Source: SSF53 sp036170535
GTDB taxonomy: Bacteria > Spirochaetota > Leptospiria > Leptospirales > Leptonemataceae
Direction of reading: 5' to 3'
Length of the DNA stretch: 64,000 bases
Assembly: GCA_036170535.1 (NCBI GenBank)
Contig: JAVHPJ010000242.1
Coordinates: 1 to 64,000, forward strand
Shown: positions 51,110-60,485 of the stretch, piece by piece
Numbering within the stretch: position 1 is the first letter of the stretch
Layout: each line of letters opens with the position of its first letter
The notes under the pieces: model-generated
Databases searched by the model: none
Seen by the model: only the letters and a program-made list of their open reading frames with translations
What the model was told of the DNA's origin: nothing
Made by a program: the position numbers and the translations under genes

Positions 51110-51235
51110 GCGCCCTCCGCGGCGCTCAGGAGCGGGAGCGCTCCTATCTGAGTGTCGACCTGTGTCGGGAAATATTGACAGATTCCGCGCTCCGGGCGGC
51201 CCTTACATGGCATCGTCCGGGAACTTTTTTTGCGC

Positions 51236-52105
51236 ATGAACCAACGAACCGTCCTCTTAACCGGCGTGAGCGGCTACGCCGGCGGGGCGCTGCGGGAGGC
51301 CCTGCTTGCCGGGGGCTGGCGGGTCATCGGTCTGTCCCGTCGCCCGGGCGGCACGGGCGGCCCGCGCGCGGGCTATACGCATCTGGCCTGCGATCTGACG
51401 GACGCGCCTGCGGTCGGCGCCTTGCTCAAGGATCAGCCCCGGCCCGATCTTGTCATCCACGCGGCCTCGCGCGTCTCCAGCCGCAGCGACGCGGGCGCTC
51501 TGAATCTCAGGATGATTCGCTCCTTGCTGGATGCGCTTGCGCCTGTGGCGCCGCGCGTGATTTTGTTCAGCTCGGTCGCCGTGTACGGGGCAGCGGGCCG
51601 CACTGCGCCGGCCCGGCCGGGCGATCCCACGCGTCCGGTCGACGCCTATGGCGCGGGCAAGCTCGCCGCGGAACGGCTTTTGATCGACTCGGGACTCGCC
51701 GACTTTCGCATCCTGCGCGTTGCGCCCGTCTACAGTCCGGAGCGACTGCGCAATCTGGCGGTGCGCGTGTTTCTGCCTGGCGCGCCGATCCGGCTGCGCA
51801 TTCTGCCGCCGCCGCAACACAGTCTGGTTTCACTCGAAACCCTGTGTGCGCGCACTCTGGCGTTGGCGAACGAAACCGTGCGCGGACGCTTTATCGAAAA
51901 TCTTTGCGATGCGGAACCGCGCTCCCAGGCGGAACTGCTGGAACTCTTCACCGGTCCCGAGGCGCCGCTCTACGAACCGGTATTGCGGCCGCTGTATTAC
52001 ATGCTGCGCAGTTTGCCGGGCCCGCCGGGTCGTCGTCTGGCGGAGGCCTACTGGAAGTTATTTCGATCCACTCTCTATGATCCCGGAGCGCGTCTTGAAG
52101 TCTGA
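51236..52105 (+). CDS. NAD-dependent nucleotide-sugar epimerase/dehydratase-like SDR
   Basis: From ATG 51236 the protein has 289 residues (a TTG at 51230 adds two). Extended-SDR marks are TGVSGYAGG for NAD binding, LVIHAASRVSS, SSVAVYGAAG and the active-site YGAGK with catalytic Tyr and Lys. The length is at the lower end of the family (about 300-350). It probably acts on a nucleotide sugar feeding the nearby glycosyltransferase; the substrate is unknown. Its 3' end overlaps the glycosyltransferase start by 29 bp, so the two form an operon. Confidence 0.86.
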   Translation: MNQRTVLLTGVSGYAGGALREALLAGGWRVIGLSRRPGGTGGPRAGYTHLACDLTDAPAVGALLKDQPRPDLVIHAASRVSSRSDAGALNLRMIRSLLDALAPVAPRVILFSSVAVYGAAGRTAPARPGDPTRPVDAYGAGKLAAERLLIDSGLADFRILRVAPVYSPERLRNLAVRVFLPGAPIRLRILPPPQHSLVSLETLCARTLALANETVRGRFIENLCDAEPRSQAELLELFTGPEAPLYEPVLRPLYYMLRSLPGPPGRRLAEAYWKLFRSTLYDPGARLEV

Positions 52106-53267
52106 ATCCGGAGCGCCCTGGCTCGCCGGGCGGCGCATACTCTTTGTCGCCAATCAAGATTGGTACTTTCTCCTGCACTGGGCGGCCCGGGCGCGCGCCA
52201 TCCAGGCGGCCGGCGCGGACGTGTTGGTGGCGGCGCCGCCGGGCGAACGTTTTGCTGAAATTCGCGCCCTCGGATTTGAAACGTTTCCCCTGGGACTGGA
52301 TCGCAAAGGACTCAATCCCTTTCGCGAAGTCGCGGCGCTCCTGGGTCTCGTGCGTCTGGCGCGGCGGCTCCGGCCGGATTTGATTCACACCCTTACGATC
52401 AAACCAAATCTGTACGGCGGCGCCGCGGCCCGGCTGTTGGGTCTGCCCCAGGCCGCCAGCGTGACGGGCCTGGGCATTCTCTTCACCGACGCTGCAGTCA
52501 GCGGCTGGAAACTGCGACTCGCGCGCCAGGCAGCGCTGGCTCTGTATCGCTTTCTCGCCGGCGCGCGGCGCGCGCTGATTCTTTTTGAAAATCCGGATGA
52601 TCGGGCGGAGCTGGTTCGTCGCGGCGCTGTGAGGCCGGAGCGTTCGGGGGTGATACCCGGCGCCGGCGTGAATCTGGACGAATATGCGCCGGCGCTTTCG
52701 CCGCCGGCCGGCCGGCCGCGCTTTTTGTTCGCCGGTCGGCTTTTGCGCGAGAAGGGTCTTTACGAGCTGCAGGCGGCGGCGGAATTGCTGCGCGCGCGCC
52801 GTGTGGACTGCGAGCTGCTGGCCGCCGGCATCGCCGACCCGGGCAACCCGGGCGCAATTTCCGAGACGACGCTGGAAGAATGGCGGCGCGCCGGCCCGAT
52901 AAACTTTATTGGCGAGCGTCGGCCGGAAGACATGCCGGCCTTGTATCGCACGGTGCACGCCGCGGTTTTGCCGAGCTACCGCGAGGGGCTGCCGCGTTTC
53001 CTGTTGGAAGCCGCCGCCTGCGAATTGCCGGTGATTGCGTTCGACGCGCCGGGCTGTCGAGAGATTGTGCGCAACGGCGTCAACGGCTGCCTGGTTCCGC
53101 TGCGCGATGCGCCGGCGCTGGCCAATGCCATCGAGGCGCTGGCGGGGGACGCCGCGTTGCGCCGCCGCCTGGGCCGGGCCGGTCGTGAAATCGTGGGGCG
53201 CGAATACTCCGATGCGCTCGTGCTGGAGCGGACCTTCGCCGCGTATCGTCAGTTGCTGGGCTTATAA
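52077..53267 (+). CDS. Glycosyltransferase, family 4 type (GT-B)
   Basis: With ATG 52077 the protein has 396 residues; a TTG at 52095 with GGAG in front is an alternative start. It shows the GT4 pattern: RILFVANQDWYFLLHWAARARAIQAAGADV at the N-terminus, TLTIKPNLYGGAAARLLGLP, then GAGVNLDEYAP, FLFAGRLLREKGLYELQAAAE, and the retaining-enzyme loop PSYREGLPRFLLEAAACELPVIAFDAPGCREIV with the ExxxxxxxE catalytic pattern. It transfers a sugar from a nucleotide donor to a lipid-linked glycan acceptor on the cytoplasmic side. Its end overlaps the end of the convergent ligase gene by 19 bp. Confidence 0.92.
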   Translation: MIPERVLKSESGAPWLAGRRILFVANQDWYFLLHWAARARAIQAAGADVLVAAPPGERFAEIRALGFETFPLGLDRKGLNPFREVAALLGLVRLARRLRPDLIHTLTIKPNLYGGAAARLLGLPQAASVTGLGILFTDAAVSGWKLRLARQAALALYRFLAGARRALILFENPDDRAELVRRGAVRPERSGVIPGAGVNLDEYAPALSPPAGRPRFLFAGRLLREKGLYELQAAAELLRARRVDCELLAAGIADPGNPGAISETTLEEWRRAGPINFIGERRPEDMPALYRTVHAAVLPSYREGLPRFLLEAAACELPVIAFDAPGCREIVRNGVNGCLVPLRDAPALANAIEALAGDAALRRRLGRAGREIVGREYSDALVLERTFAAYRQLLGL

Positions 53268-55354
53268 TTGCGCTGCAGGAGTCCGTGCGGATCGCGGCGG
53301 CGCGCGGCTTCCCGCAGGCCTTCGGCGCTCGCCCGGTCGCCCAGTTGTTCGTATAACTCCGCCGAGCGTAATCGGCAGTAGGGCGACCACTCGTTCAGTT
53401 CGATGCAGGTTTCAAAGCGTCGCAGCGCGCGCCGCAGCGCGTCCGGGGATTGCGGCTCAGCGGCGCGCAATTCCAGTTCGCCGCTTAATTGTTCATCGAG
53501 GGCAAGAAACAGACTGCGGTGCGGCCAACCCGAAATCGATAGAGCCTCGGCCGCCAGGGTCGGCGGAATGTCCGGATGCACCTGGACAAAGTTAAACACG
53601 GAAAAGGAAAGGTACGGTCGGAGGACTCGACATTTTTGCACGTAAAATGAAAAATTGTACGCCACAAACAAAAAAAGCGCCAGGCTCAGCCAGAATACGG
53701 TCCGCGACGCCCCAAAAAAGAAGCGCGCCGGCGTCGAACGATGCGGCGCCGCAGGACGCGGCCCCAGCCGTTTGAAAAATCCCAGCCAGAGCATCGCCGG
53801 TAAAAGCGTGTTCGCCTCCCAGAGCGTGTACTCCAGAAGTCCCGAGACGAACAACCCGCACAGAATAGCGAGCAGCGCCAATTGCTCGTCGTTCATTCCC
53901 TTTTGAAACAACTGAAAGGCGATGCGCGTGATCGCCGCCACCAGGGCCAGATAAATTGCGAATCCCGGGATGCCGTAAAAAAACAACAGCATCAACGCGT
54001 GGTTGTGGGCGTGCAGATCCGGACCAAAGGCGTTGATAAACCCGCGGTACTCCTCAATCGCCTGAGGCGGAAGGCCCTCGATCGGCAGGTAGGCGTTGAT
54101 CTGCAAATTCTCCGGACCAAAACCAAGCAGCGGCGCAAAGCTGAGCGTGCGTTGGATGAACAAGCCCCAGATATCCAGGCGAATATAAAACGTGTGCAGA
54201 TCCACGAACTGGAGGCTCTGATTCATCCAGATCAAACCGGCTGCCGTCAGGGTTCCGACTCCCGCCGCCGCGAGCGCAATCAGTCGGCGCCGTTCAAACA
54301 ACCGCGCCTCGGGCCGCACGACATAGCGACCGACCAGCAGGAGCCCGACCGAGATCGCGCCGGACAGCGCGGCCGATCGGGCCTGGCAAAAATAAATGAC
54401 GAACACAGCCGCCGCGATGCTGACGATTCCCGCCAGTCGCCGCCAACCGCGTTCCGTCAGCGCAACGTACGCGGCTGCCGGCAAACCAAAGGCCATGGCG
54501 GAACCGACGCTGTTTACATTGTAACCGCCGATCAGGTGCACCTGCATGGGCGATTGAAACACGTCCCAGCCCCGCAAGATGAAGGCGAATGCGGCGAACA
54601 GGACGGCGGCGAGCGCATATTGCGCCGCGAAAAAGCGCCATACCGCGCGGCGAATTGTGCGCGGAGAGCGGCGGCCTACAAAATAGAGCGCCGCGGCGCA
54701 GAGCAGGAGCGCCAGACCGGTGACGGCGCGAAAGCGCTCAGCCGCTCCCAGAGTGGAAAGCATCGCCGAGGCGATCATGAGCGCGACCAACCAGTCCACA
54801 TCGCGCGGGCGAAATCCGGTGGCGCGCGGGCGAATCAAGAGATAGGCCGCGGCATAGAGCAAGAGCGGAATAGTCCGGAAGGTGACGCCCAATAGATACG
54901 ACTGGTGAAACAGCACGACCGTCGCCAGCGCCGTTATGAGAAACATGGTGCGCAGGCCCGCGCCGCGCACGAAGATATAAAGCAGGTAAAGGATGTGAAA
55001 GGCGAAGACGGCGCGCACATAAACGGACATGCGCGGCACGTCGGAGGGTTGCAGGTAGTACACGCCGTTCAGGCTCAGCACGAGCAAGGTGGCGAGGCTC
55101 AGAATCAGAAACGCGACCCGGACGGGTTGCAGGCGCTTGCGAGCAAGAAACAGGGCGATAGCCGTTACAAGAACAATGAAACCGACCGAGTCCTGAACCA
55201 GGTTTTTGCGAAACTCTCCGGAAACCAGGAAGGCGCCCTGAATTGCGAGGCCGGCGCCGACGGCCGCTATTTGCTTCCAGCGTGTCAGTTTCTCATCTCC
55301 GCTTGCGCGCGTTCCAGGTTCGGCGATTCCAGTATGAAGCGTCCGGCAGTCCAT
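53249..55354 (-). CDS. O-antigen ligase/polymerase-family membrane protein
   Basis: A 701-residue protein with about twelve membrane helices (25-560) and a soluble tail rich in Arg, Glu and Leu with TPR-like helices (about 590-700). The Wzy_C/WaaL signature is clear in the large loop: FGPDLHAHNHALMLLFFYGIPGFAIYL, with catalytic-type His and Arg residues. It would join glycan chains, as an O-antigen ligase, Wzy polymerase or protein O-oligosaccharyltransferase. The ATG at 55354 overlaps the upstream gene's end by 70 bp; a start nearer the GDEKLTRWKQ junction is possible but has no standard codon. Confidence 0.85.
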   Translation of the reverse strand: MDCRTLHTGIAEPGTRASGDEKLTRWKQIAAVGAGLAIQGAFLVSGEFRKNLVQDSVGFIVLVTAIALFLARKRLQPVRVAFLILSLATLLVLSLNGVYYLQPSDVPRMSVYVRAVFAFHILYLLYIFVRGAGLRTMFLITALATVVLFHQSYLLGVTFRTIPLLLYAAAYLLIRPRATGFRPRDVDWLVALMIASAMLSTLGAAERFRAVTGLALLLCAAALYFVGRRSPRTIRRAVWRFFAAQYALAAVLFAAFAFILRGWDVFQSPMQVHLIGGYNVNSVGSAMAFGLPAAAYVALTERGWRRLAGIVSIAAAVFVIYFCQARSAALSGAISVGLLLVGRYVVRPEARLFERRRLIALAAAGVGTLTAAGLIWMNQSLQFVDLHTFYIRLDIWGLFIQRTLSFAPLLGFGPENLQINAYLPIEGLPPQAIEEYRGFINAFGPDLHAHNHALMLLFFYGIPGFAIYLALVAAITRIAFQLFQKGMNDEQLALLAILCGLFVSGLLEYTLWEANTLLPAMLWLGFFKRLGPRPAAPHRSTPARFFFGASRTVFWLSLALFLFVAYNFSFYVQKCRVLRPYLSFSVFNFVQVHPDIPPTLAAEALSISGWPHRSLFLALDEQLSGELELRAAEPQSPDALRRALRRFETCIELNEWSPYCRLRSAELYEQLGDRASAEGLREAARRRDPHGLLQRNYKPSN

Positions 55355-57486
55355 TCGCCGCGGCCGCGGCCGAGGCGTTCGAATTCCGGCGGCAGCAAAC
55401 GGAGGCGGCGCACTTCGCGGGCGCCGGACTCAGCCTGAATTCGTGCAGCTTCTTGATCCGTGGCCGGGCCGACCAATACATTTTCTGACGCATCCCGCAA
55501 TCGGCCGCGTTCGTCGAACCTTTTCGCGGTCGCCGCAAGCGTGACATAGCCGTCATTCAAAAAGGCGCGTACGCGGCGTTGGTCCAGGGTGCGGACGCGA
55601 CCTGGTGCGAATTCATCCGGCGCGCTCAGCGGGCCCGAATTCGCTTGCAAAGTCGTAACAATCAAGGTCCCGGAAAGCGGCGCGGGACTGAACTCATTCA
55701 CCGAGCGGAAGGGCGGCGCTGCGACGTTGACGAATCCGCCGCGCGTAAGCGCCAGCGCATTCAGCGCCAGCAGGGCGAGGCCCGCAGTAAATGCAAAGCG
55801 TTGCAGCGCCGCGCCGCCCGCCGCGCGAGCGCCATCACTGCGCCAGAGCAGAGTTGCAAGCAGCGCCGGCGCAAAAGCGCAATCGAGCAGATACCGCCCG
55901 CGATAACTTTCGCCGCCGTTGTGCCAGTAGGCGCCAAACAACGCCAGGTGCGCGCCCAGAATGCAGAGCAGCGCGAAAGGCGGGCCCCCGAAATGCAGAC
56001 GACCGCGTCCGCGCCAGCCGAGTCCGATGAGGGCCGCCGCGGTCGGCGCGCCAAAAAGCGCCAGATCCGCCGACAGCGATTGCAGCGCCTCGAGATTATT
56101 GAACAGGAATTTGCGGCCTGAGTGGCCCAGAGTTCCGTAGGTCGGATAACAGCCGTGGCCGGGACCAAAGCCCAGGGCCTGGCAGCCCGGCGCGGCATAT
56201 TCCGCCAGAAAGGCTTCCGTAAAAAAGAGGCGATCAGCGGGAAAAAGTCCGCCGTAAGCGCGTAACAGTGCAAGTCCGAGCGCAAGCAGCGCTGCGGTCT
56301 GGAATGCGCGCAGTAAATAGAAGCGGCGCGGTGCAAGCGCGCCTTTCGCCGCGGCGCGCGCGGGCAGGAGCGCGAGCAGGTCCGCTGCAACCAGGGCGCC
56401 AAGCAATGCGACCGCAGACTGGGGGCGCACAAACACCAGCGCGAGTCCCGCCAATAAGGCGAAAAGCGCGCCCCGTCGCCGGGGAAACAAAAACCAGCCC
56501 AGGACAAAGACAATTTCCAGGCACAGGGTGGCCACGTGGGACATGTAAGAGCCGGACGCAAAGTAGAGCGCCGGCAGACTGGCTGTAAGCGCCACGGCGA
56601 GGGTGCGGTCGGCGCGATCGCTGGCCGGCGCAATCGCCAGAAGCAGCGGACCGATCAGCGCCAGCGCTGCAAGGGCCAGCACGGCGTTCGCGACGCCGCC
56701 CAACTGCGCCGCTTCAAACACGGCCAGTATCGCCGACCAACCGTGATGATGCGCGCTGTAAAACGCCGCGCCGTCGCGCAGCATAAAGGGCAAAAGCAAA
56801 ATGTCGTTCCAGCGCTCCTGGCTCAGGCCCGCGGGCGCCGGCGCCGCGCCCATCAATCGGCCGGAAAGAAACAGAAACGACTGCAGTCGATAGGCAAGTT
56901 CGTCTTCGAGCCGCGGCAGCGCCGGACCTTCGAACATAAAACGCGCGAGGACGACGCCGCCAAAGGCGGCGATCAGCCACCACGGGCGGATGCGCGAAGC
57001 GTCGCGCGCATCGAATCGTTCGAGGTCCAACGCGGAGTCGTCGCGCTGGAACCAGGCGTACAGTCCCGCCAGAAAAAACGCCGCGGCGAGGCTGCGTGCG
57101 ACGCCCAGGGTCCAGGCGAGCGTCCAGAGCTGCCGCCAGGGGAGCGGCGCGGCGAGATTCAACTGCAGTACTGGAAAGGAACCAATCCACAGGAGCGCGA
57201 TCGCGCCGGCAAGGACAGCCAGCGCGCGCTTCGAAAAGGCCAGTCCCGCGCGACGCAGGAGCCAGAGCCAGAGGGGCGCAAGCAGCGGCGACCAGGTCAA
57301 AACTTGCAGCAATCGATCGCTGACAAAAAACGCGCCCGACGCATAGCCCGAGAGCTTGATCCAGAAATTGTTCCCGCTCAGCTGCAGCGCGAACAAAACC
57401 AGCAAGGCGGCATTGGCGATAATTACGGCGGCGAAACCGGCGCGGGCGATGCGCGGAGCGACCGAGGCGGACTGCTGCGAATGCAT
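55285..57486 (-). CDS. Multi-TM GT-C-like membrane protein
   Basis: A 733-residue protein with about 12-13 membrane helices (18-600) and a C-terminal periplasmic domain (about 600-730). The first large loop has EDELAYRLQ, similar in position and pattern to the DExxY/EDE motif of lipid-phospho-sugar (GT-C) transferases, with HNGGESYRGRYLLD as a later conserved-looking loop. It probably adds a sugar from a polyprenyl-phosphate donor, but the family is not certain. It is upstream of the ligase gene on the same strand and may couple the two products; mgtE follows 8 bp upstream on the same strand. Confidence 0.65.
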   Translation of the reverse strand: MHSQQSASVAPRIARAGFAAVIIANAALLVLFALQLSGNNFWIKLSGYASGAFFVSDRLLQVLTWSPLLAPLWLWLLRRAGLAFSKRALAVLAGAIALLWIGSFPVLQLNLAAPLPWRQLWTLAWTLGVARSLAAAFFLAGLYAWFQRDDSALDLERFDARDASRIRPWWLIAAFGGVVLARFMFEGPALPRLEDELAYRLQSFLFLSGRLMGAAPAPAGLSQERWNDILLLPFMLRDGAAFYSAHHHGWSAILAVFEAAQLGGVANAVLALAALALIGPLLLAIAPASDRADRTLAVALTASLPALYFASGSYMSHVATLCLEIVFVLGWFLFPRRRGALFALLAGLALVFVRPQSAVALLGALVAADLLALLPARAAAKGALAPRRFYLLRAFQTAALLALGLALLRAYGGLFPADRLFFTEAFLAEYAAPGCQALGFGPGHGCYPTYGTLGHSGRKFLFNNLEALQSLSADLALFGAPTAAALIGLGWRGRGRLHFGGPPFALLCILGAHLALFGAYWHNGGESYRGRYLLDCAFAPALLATLLWRSDGARAAGGAALQRFAFTAGLALLALNALALTRGGFVNVAAPPFRSVNEFSPAPLSGTLIVTTLQANSGPLSAPDEFAPGRVRTLDQRRVRAFLNDGYVTLAATAKRFDERGRLRDASENVLVGPATDQEAARIQAESGAREVRRLRLLPPEFERLGRGRGEWTAGRFILESPNLERAQAEMRN

Positions 57487-57493
57487 GGATGTC

Positions 57494-58915
57494 TCAGGCC
57501 GCCAGCCACCCGCTCTGCAGGGCGACGTAGGCCAGGCCCAGCACGGCGAAAAATCCGGCAGTGTCGGTAAAGGTCGTTACTATTATGTTTGAACCCAGCG
57601 CCGGGTCAATGCGGACCGCACGCAATATCATGGGGATTAAGGCGCCGGAACACGAAGCCACCAGCAGATTGATGATCAGCGCGGCGAGAATAATCGTCGC
57701 CAGAGCGGGCGACGCGGTCAGAAACCAGACGATAAGAAAGGTCAGCGCGCCCAGGCTCACGCCGTTCATCAGGCCGATCAACATTTCCCGGCGCAGGGTG
57801 CGAATCGCGTTCTGATCGGTAAGTTCGCCGAGCGCTATGTTACGGATCACCAGGGCCATGCTCTGAGCGGCGGCGTTGCCGCCCATGCCGGCGACAATCG
57901 GCAAAAATGCGGCGAGCGTGATCGCCTTTTCCAGAGTTTGTTCGAACAAGCGCACGACGCTCGCCGCGAGAAAGGCGGTGCCCAGGTTGATAATCAGCCA
58001 CAGCGCGCGGCGCGCAGCCGATCTGAGGATCGGCGTGGTCAGGGTCTCTTCGCCCGAAAGACCGCCCATGCGCAGAATGTCTTCGCTCGCTTCTTCCTGA
58101 ACGACTTCGAGGATGTCATCCACCGTAATGCGCCCCAGCATGACGCCGCGCGTATCGACGACCGGCGCCGCGATAAAGTCGTAGCGCGTGAAGAACTTCG
58201 CCACTTCCTCCTGGTCGGTCAGGGCCGGAATCGGCAGGAGTTCTTCCTCCATAATGCGTTTTACTTTCGATTGGGGCCGGGCCAGGATCAGGTTTTTGAG
58301 GCTGGCGTGGCCTTTGTAACGGCCTTCCTCGTCGACCACGTAGATCATGTAGATGTCGTCCGCATCGTGGGAGCTGCGACGCAGGCGCGCGATGGCCTTT
58401 TGCACCGTGTCGTTTTCCTGGACGGCGACGAACTCCTTCGCCATAAGCGCGCCGGCGCAATTCTCCGGATAACTTAAGAGTTCCGTAACCTTGACTCGAT
58501 CATTGTGCGGCAGCTGCGAAAGAATGCGAGAGACGCGTTCCAGTTCCAGCTCCGCCAGAATTTCGCGCGCCTCGTCCGAGGGCGTTTCCACAATTATGCC
58601 CGCAATCGCTGCGGGCGAAAGGACGGAATGGAAGTAGCGCTTGCGCAGCTCTTCGTCGAGTTCGTAGAGCACCGCGCCCTGTTCTTCGAGTTCCAGGCGC
58701 TCGAATAACAGCCGCCCATCGTCGAATTCCAGAGCGCCGATCAGGTGCGCGATGTCGGAAGGAAAGAGTTCATCGAGAAATTTCGCGAGCTTCTCGGATT
58801 CGCCTTCGTGCAGGAGCTGGACGACGTGCTCGATCCAGTCGGGGTCCTCGCGATGCAGAAACACGGTTTCCGGATCGGGCGGAGGGGCTTCGTCTTTCAG
58901 CTCAGTCGCTTCCAT
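57494..58915 (-). CDS. mgtE: Magnesium transporter MgtE
   Basis: MgtE is a Mg2+-gated magnesium channel. The 473-residue protein has a cytoplasmic MgtE_N superhelix (about 30-150, LLHEGESEKLAKFLDELFPSDIAHLIGALE), a tandem CBS pair (155-275, with LLSYPENCAGALM and YDFIAAPVVDTRGVMLGRITVDDILEV), and a C-terminal membrane domain with five helices (about 300-473, including IVAGMGGNAAAQSMALVIR and ILRAVRIDPALGSNIIVTTFTDTAGF). The length matches the family. It is the first gene of a minus-strand run with the GT-C and ligase genes, and divergent from the symporter gene across 150 bp. Confidence 0.96.
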   Translation of the reverse strand: MEATELKDEAPPPDPETVFLHREDPDWIEHVVQLLHEGESEKLAKFLDELFPSDIAHLIGALEFDDGRLLFERLELEEQGAVLYELDEELRKRYFHSVLSPAAIAGIIVETPSDEAREILAELELERVSRILSQLPHNDRVKVTELLSYPENCAGALMAKEFVAVQENDTVQKAIARLRRSSHDADDIYMIYVVDEEGRYKGHASLKNLILARPQSKVKRIMEEELLPIPALTDQEEVAKFFTRYDFIAAPVVDTRGVMLGRITVDDILEVVQEEASEDILRMGGLSGEETLTTPILRSAARRALWLIINLGTAFLAASVVRLFEQTLEKAITLAAFLPIVAGMGGNAAAQSMALVIRNIALGELTDQNAIRTLRREMLIGLMNGVSLGALTFLIVWFLTASPALATIILAALIINLLVASCSGALIPMILRAVRIDPALGSNIIVTTFTDTAGFFAVLGLAYVALQSGWLAA

Positions 58916-59065
58916 AAAGATGTCGTCGCCCCTGAAGCATCGGTCCGCGCTGCGGGGAAGGCGTCAAGTCGGACCGGTTTTTGCGAAACACGGACGTTCG
59001 CAGCGTTCTGGTGGACTGCGTCGCATCCATCCCCGAGGGTGGCGCGGCCGTCTCGCGCGCCCGCC
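58916..59065. promoter_or_regulatory. Divergent region between mgtE and the symporter gene
   Basis: This 150-bp gap must hold promoters for two outward genes. No magnesium-responsive leader or clear hexamers could be recognised by eye. Confidence 0.35.
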
Positions 59066-60445
59066 ATGGACCTGTTCTTACTGCTTCTGCCCGCCGGCCT
59101 CTATGGAACGGCGATTGTCGCCATTACGGCCTATACCGGCGCACGCCAGACCGGCTCGGACGGCGACTATTTTCTCGCAGGCCGCGGCGTTGGCGTGCTG
59201 CTCGCCTTCGTTTCCGTCATCGCAACCGAAACCTCTGTCGCGACCATTCTGGTTTTTCCCCAGGCGGGCTATACGGGCGGCCTGGCGCTGGTCTGGCTGT
59301 GTGCGGGTTATATCGCGGGTCGTTATCTGGTCGCGCGGTTCTATCTGGCGACGCTTTACCAACGACATCGTCTTTCCATTTACGAGACGATCGCCGGCGG
59401 CGATCCGGCGGCCACGCGCGCCCTCAGCGCCGTGTATCTGTGCGCCAAGTTTCTGGCCAGCGGCGTGCGCTTCTATATGGGCGGCTACGCCCTGCACGCC
59501 CTGTTTGGCCAGAGCATACCCTTCTGGCTGATCGTGATGGCGGCCGTGGCCGGCCTCTACAGTCTGAGCGGCGGCATCCAGGCAGTGATCCTCCTGGATC
59601 AGTTGCAGGGCTTTGTGATCTTTCTGGGGGCCGCCATCCTGATCGCGCTGTTAGCGGGCGGCGTGGATTGGGCGAACGTAGCGTCGCCCGCCTGGTATAA
59701 TCTGGACTTTAATTGGAAGAATGCCGAGTATTCGCCGCTGTTGTTTTTGGGCGGGCTCACGCTTTCGATTGGAACGCATGGCGCCGATCAGGACATGTTG
59801 CAGCGCGTGTTGGTCGCGCGTAATATCTCCCAGGCCAGTCGCGCGCTGGTGTATTCGGCCCTGGGCGCAAGCGTGGTCATTGTTTCCTATCTGTTTTGCG
59901 GCTGGCTCCTCAAACAGAATGCGTTCCCCGAGGTTGGCGACAAAACGCCGCTGCTGGATTTCATTCTGACGCGCAACTCGCCTTTTCTTTCCGGCGCCTT
60001 TGCGATGATCCTGCTTGCGACCGGCATGTCCGCATTGGACTCGACGGTGCACTCAACCGGCGCGGTCTGGAAGGCGGCGCTCAAGATCGAATTGCCGGGC
60101 CGCTTCTACAGCGCCCTTTCGCTGGCCGCGCTTTTTCTGGTGGCGCTCGGCGGAATTTACTTCGAAGCGCGCGCGCGCAGTTTTCTGGATCTGGCCATGG
60201 GCGCCTTTAACTACATCCATGGCGGCATGATCGGATTGTTTACGGTCTTTACATTTGGAAAACGCGCGCTGCGCTTGCCGGTCATAGTCGTCGGCGTATG
60301 CGCGGGACTGGCAGTCACCGTGGTCGCCAACCACATACTGCCGGTCAAACCCGGCTGGACGCTGACGCTCCTGGCCTCTGCCGGGCTGGCTACGCTCGCT
60401 GCGTGGCTGGCCGGGCGGCTGGCGCCGCGCGGCGCAAACGCCTGA
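59066..60445 (+). CDS. Sodium/solute symporter (SSS family)
   Basis: Start at ATG 59066 (MDLFLLLLPAGLYGT), giving 459 residues; the frame is open upstream but overlaps mgtE. It has about 12-13 membrane helices with SSS marks: DYFLAGRGVGVLLAFVSVIATETS after helix one, FVYMGGYALH-type helix 4 (GVRFYMGGYALHALF), the sodium-site helix GTHGADQDMLQRVLVARN, and LATGMSALDSTVHSTGAV. It brings a solute such as a sugar, amino acid or carboxylate in with Na+; the substrate is not predictable. A GC-rich hairpin with a T-run overlaps the stop. Confidence 0.93.
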   Translation: MDLFLLLLPAGLYGTAIVAITAYTGARQTGSDGDYFLAGRGVGVLLAFVSVIATETSVATILVFPQAGYTGGLALVWLCAGYIAGRYLVARFYLATLYQRHRLSIYETIAGGDPAATRALSAVYLCAKFLASGVRFYMGGYALHALFGQSIPFWLIVMAAVAGLYSLSGGIQAVILLDQLQGFVIFLGAAILIALLAGGVDWANVASPAWYNLDFNWKNAEYSPLLFLGGLTLSIGTHGADQDMLQRVLVARNISQASRALVYSALGASVVIVSYLFCGWLLKQNAFPEVGDKTPLLDFILTRNSPFLSGAFAMILLATGMSALDSTVHSTGAVWKAALKIELPGRFYSALSLAALFLVALGGIYFEARARSFLDLAMGAFNYIHGGMIGLFTVFTFGKRALRLPVIVVGVCAGLAVTVVANHILPVKPGWTLTLLASAGLATLAAWLAGRLAPRGANA

Positions 60446-60462
60446 GCGATCGGTCGCTCTTT
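60444..60462 (+). terminator. Intrinsic terminator after the symporter gene
   Basis: GAGCGA (60444-60449) and TCGCTC (60454-60459) pair around a TCGG tetraloop and are followed by TTT. The stem begins inside the symporter stop codon. It separates this gene from the convergent HAD gene at 60486. Confidence 0.65.
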
Positions 60463-60485
60463 CAACGGCGCTGGCCGCCGGTCCA

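Noticed and set aside
58745..59065. N-terminal extension of the symporter frame
   Set aside because: It overlaps mgtE antisense and encodes no membrane helix or known leader; ATG 59066 gives the normal SSS start.
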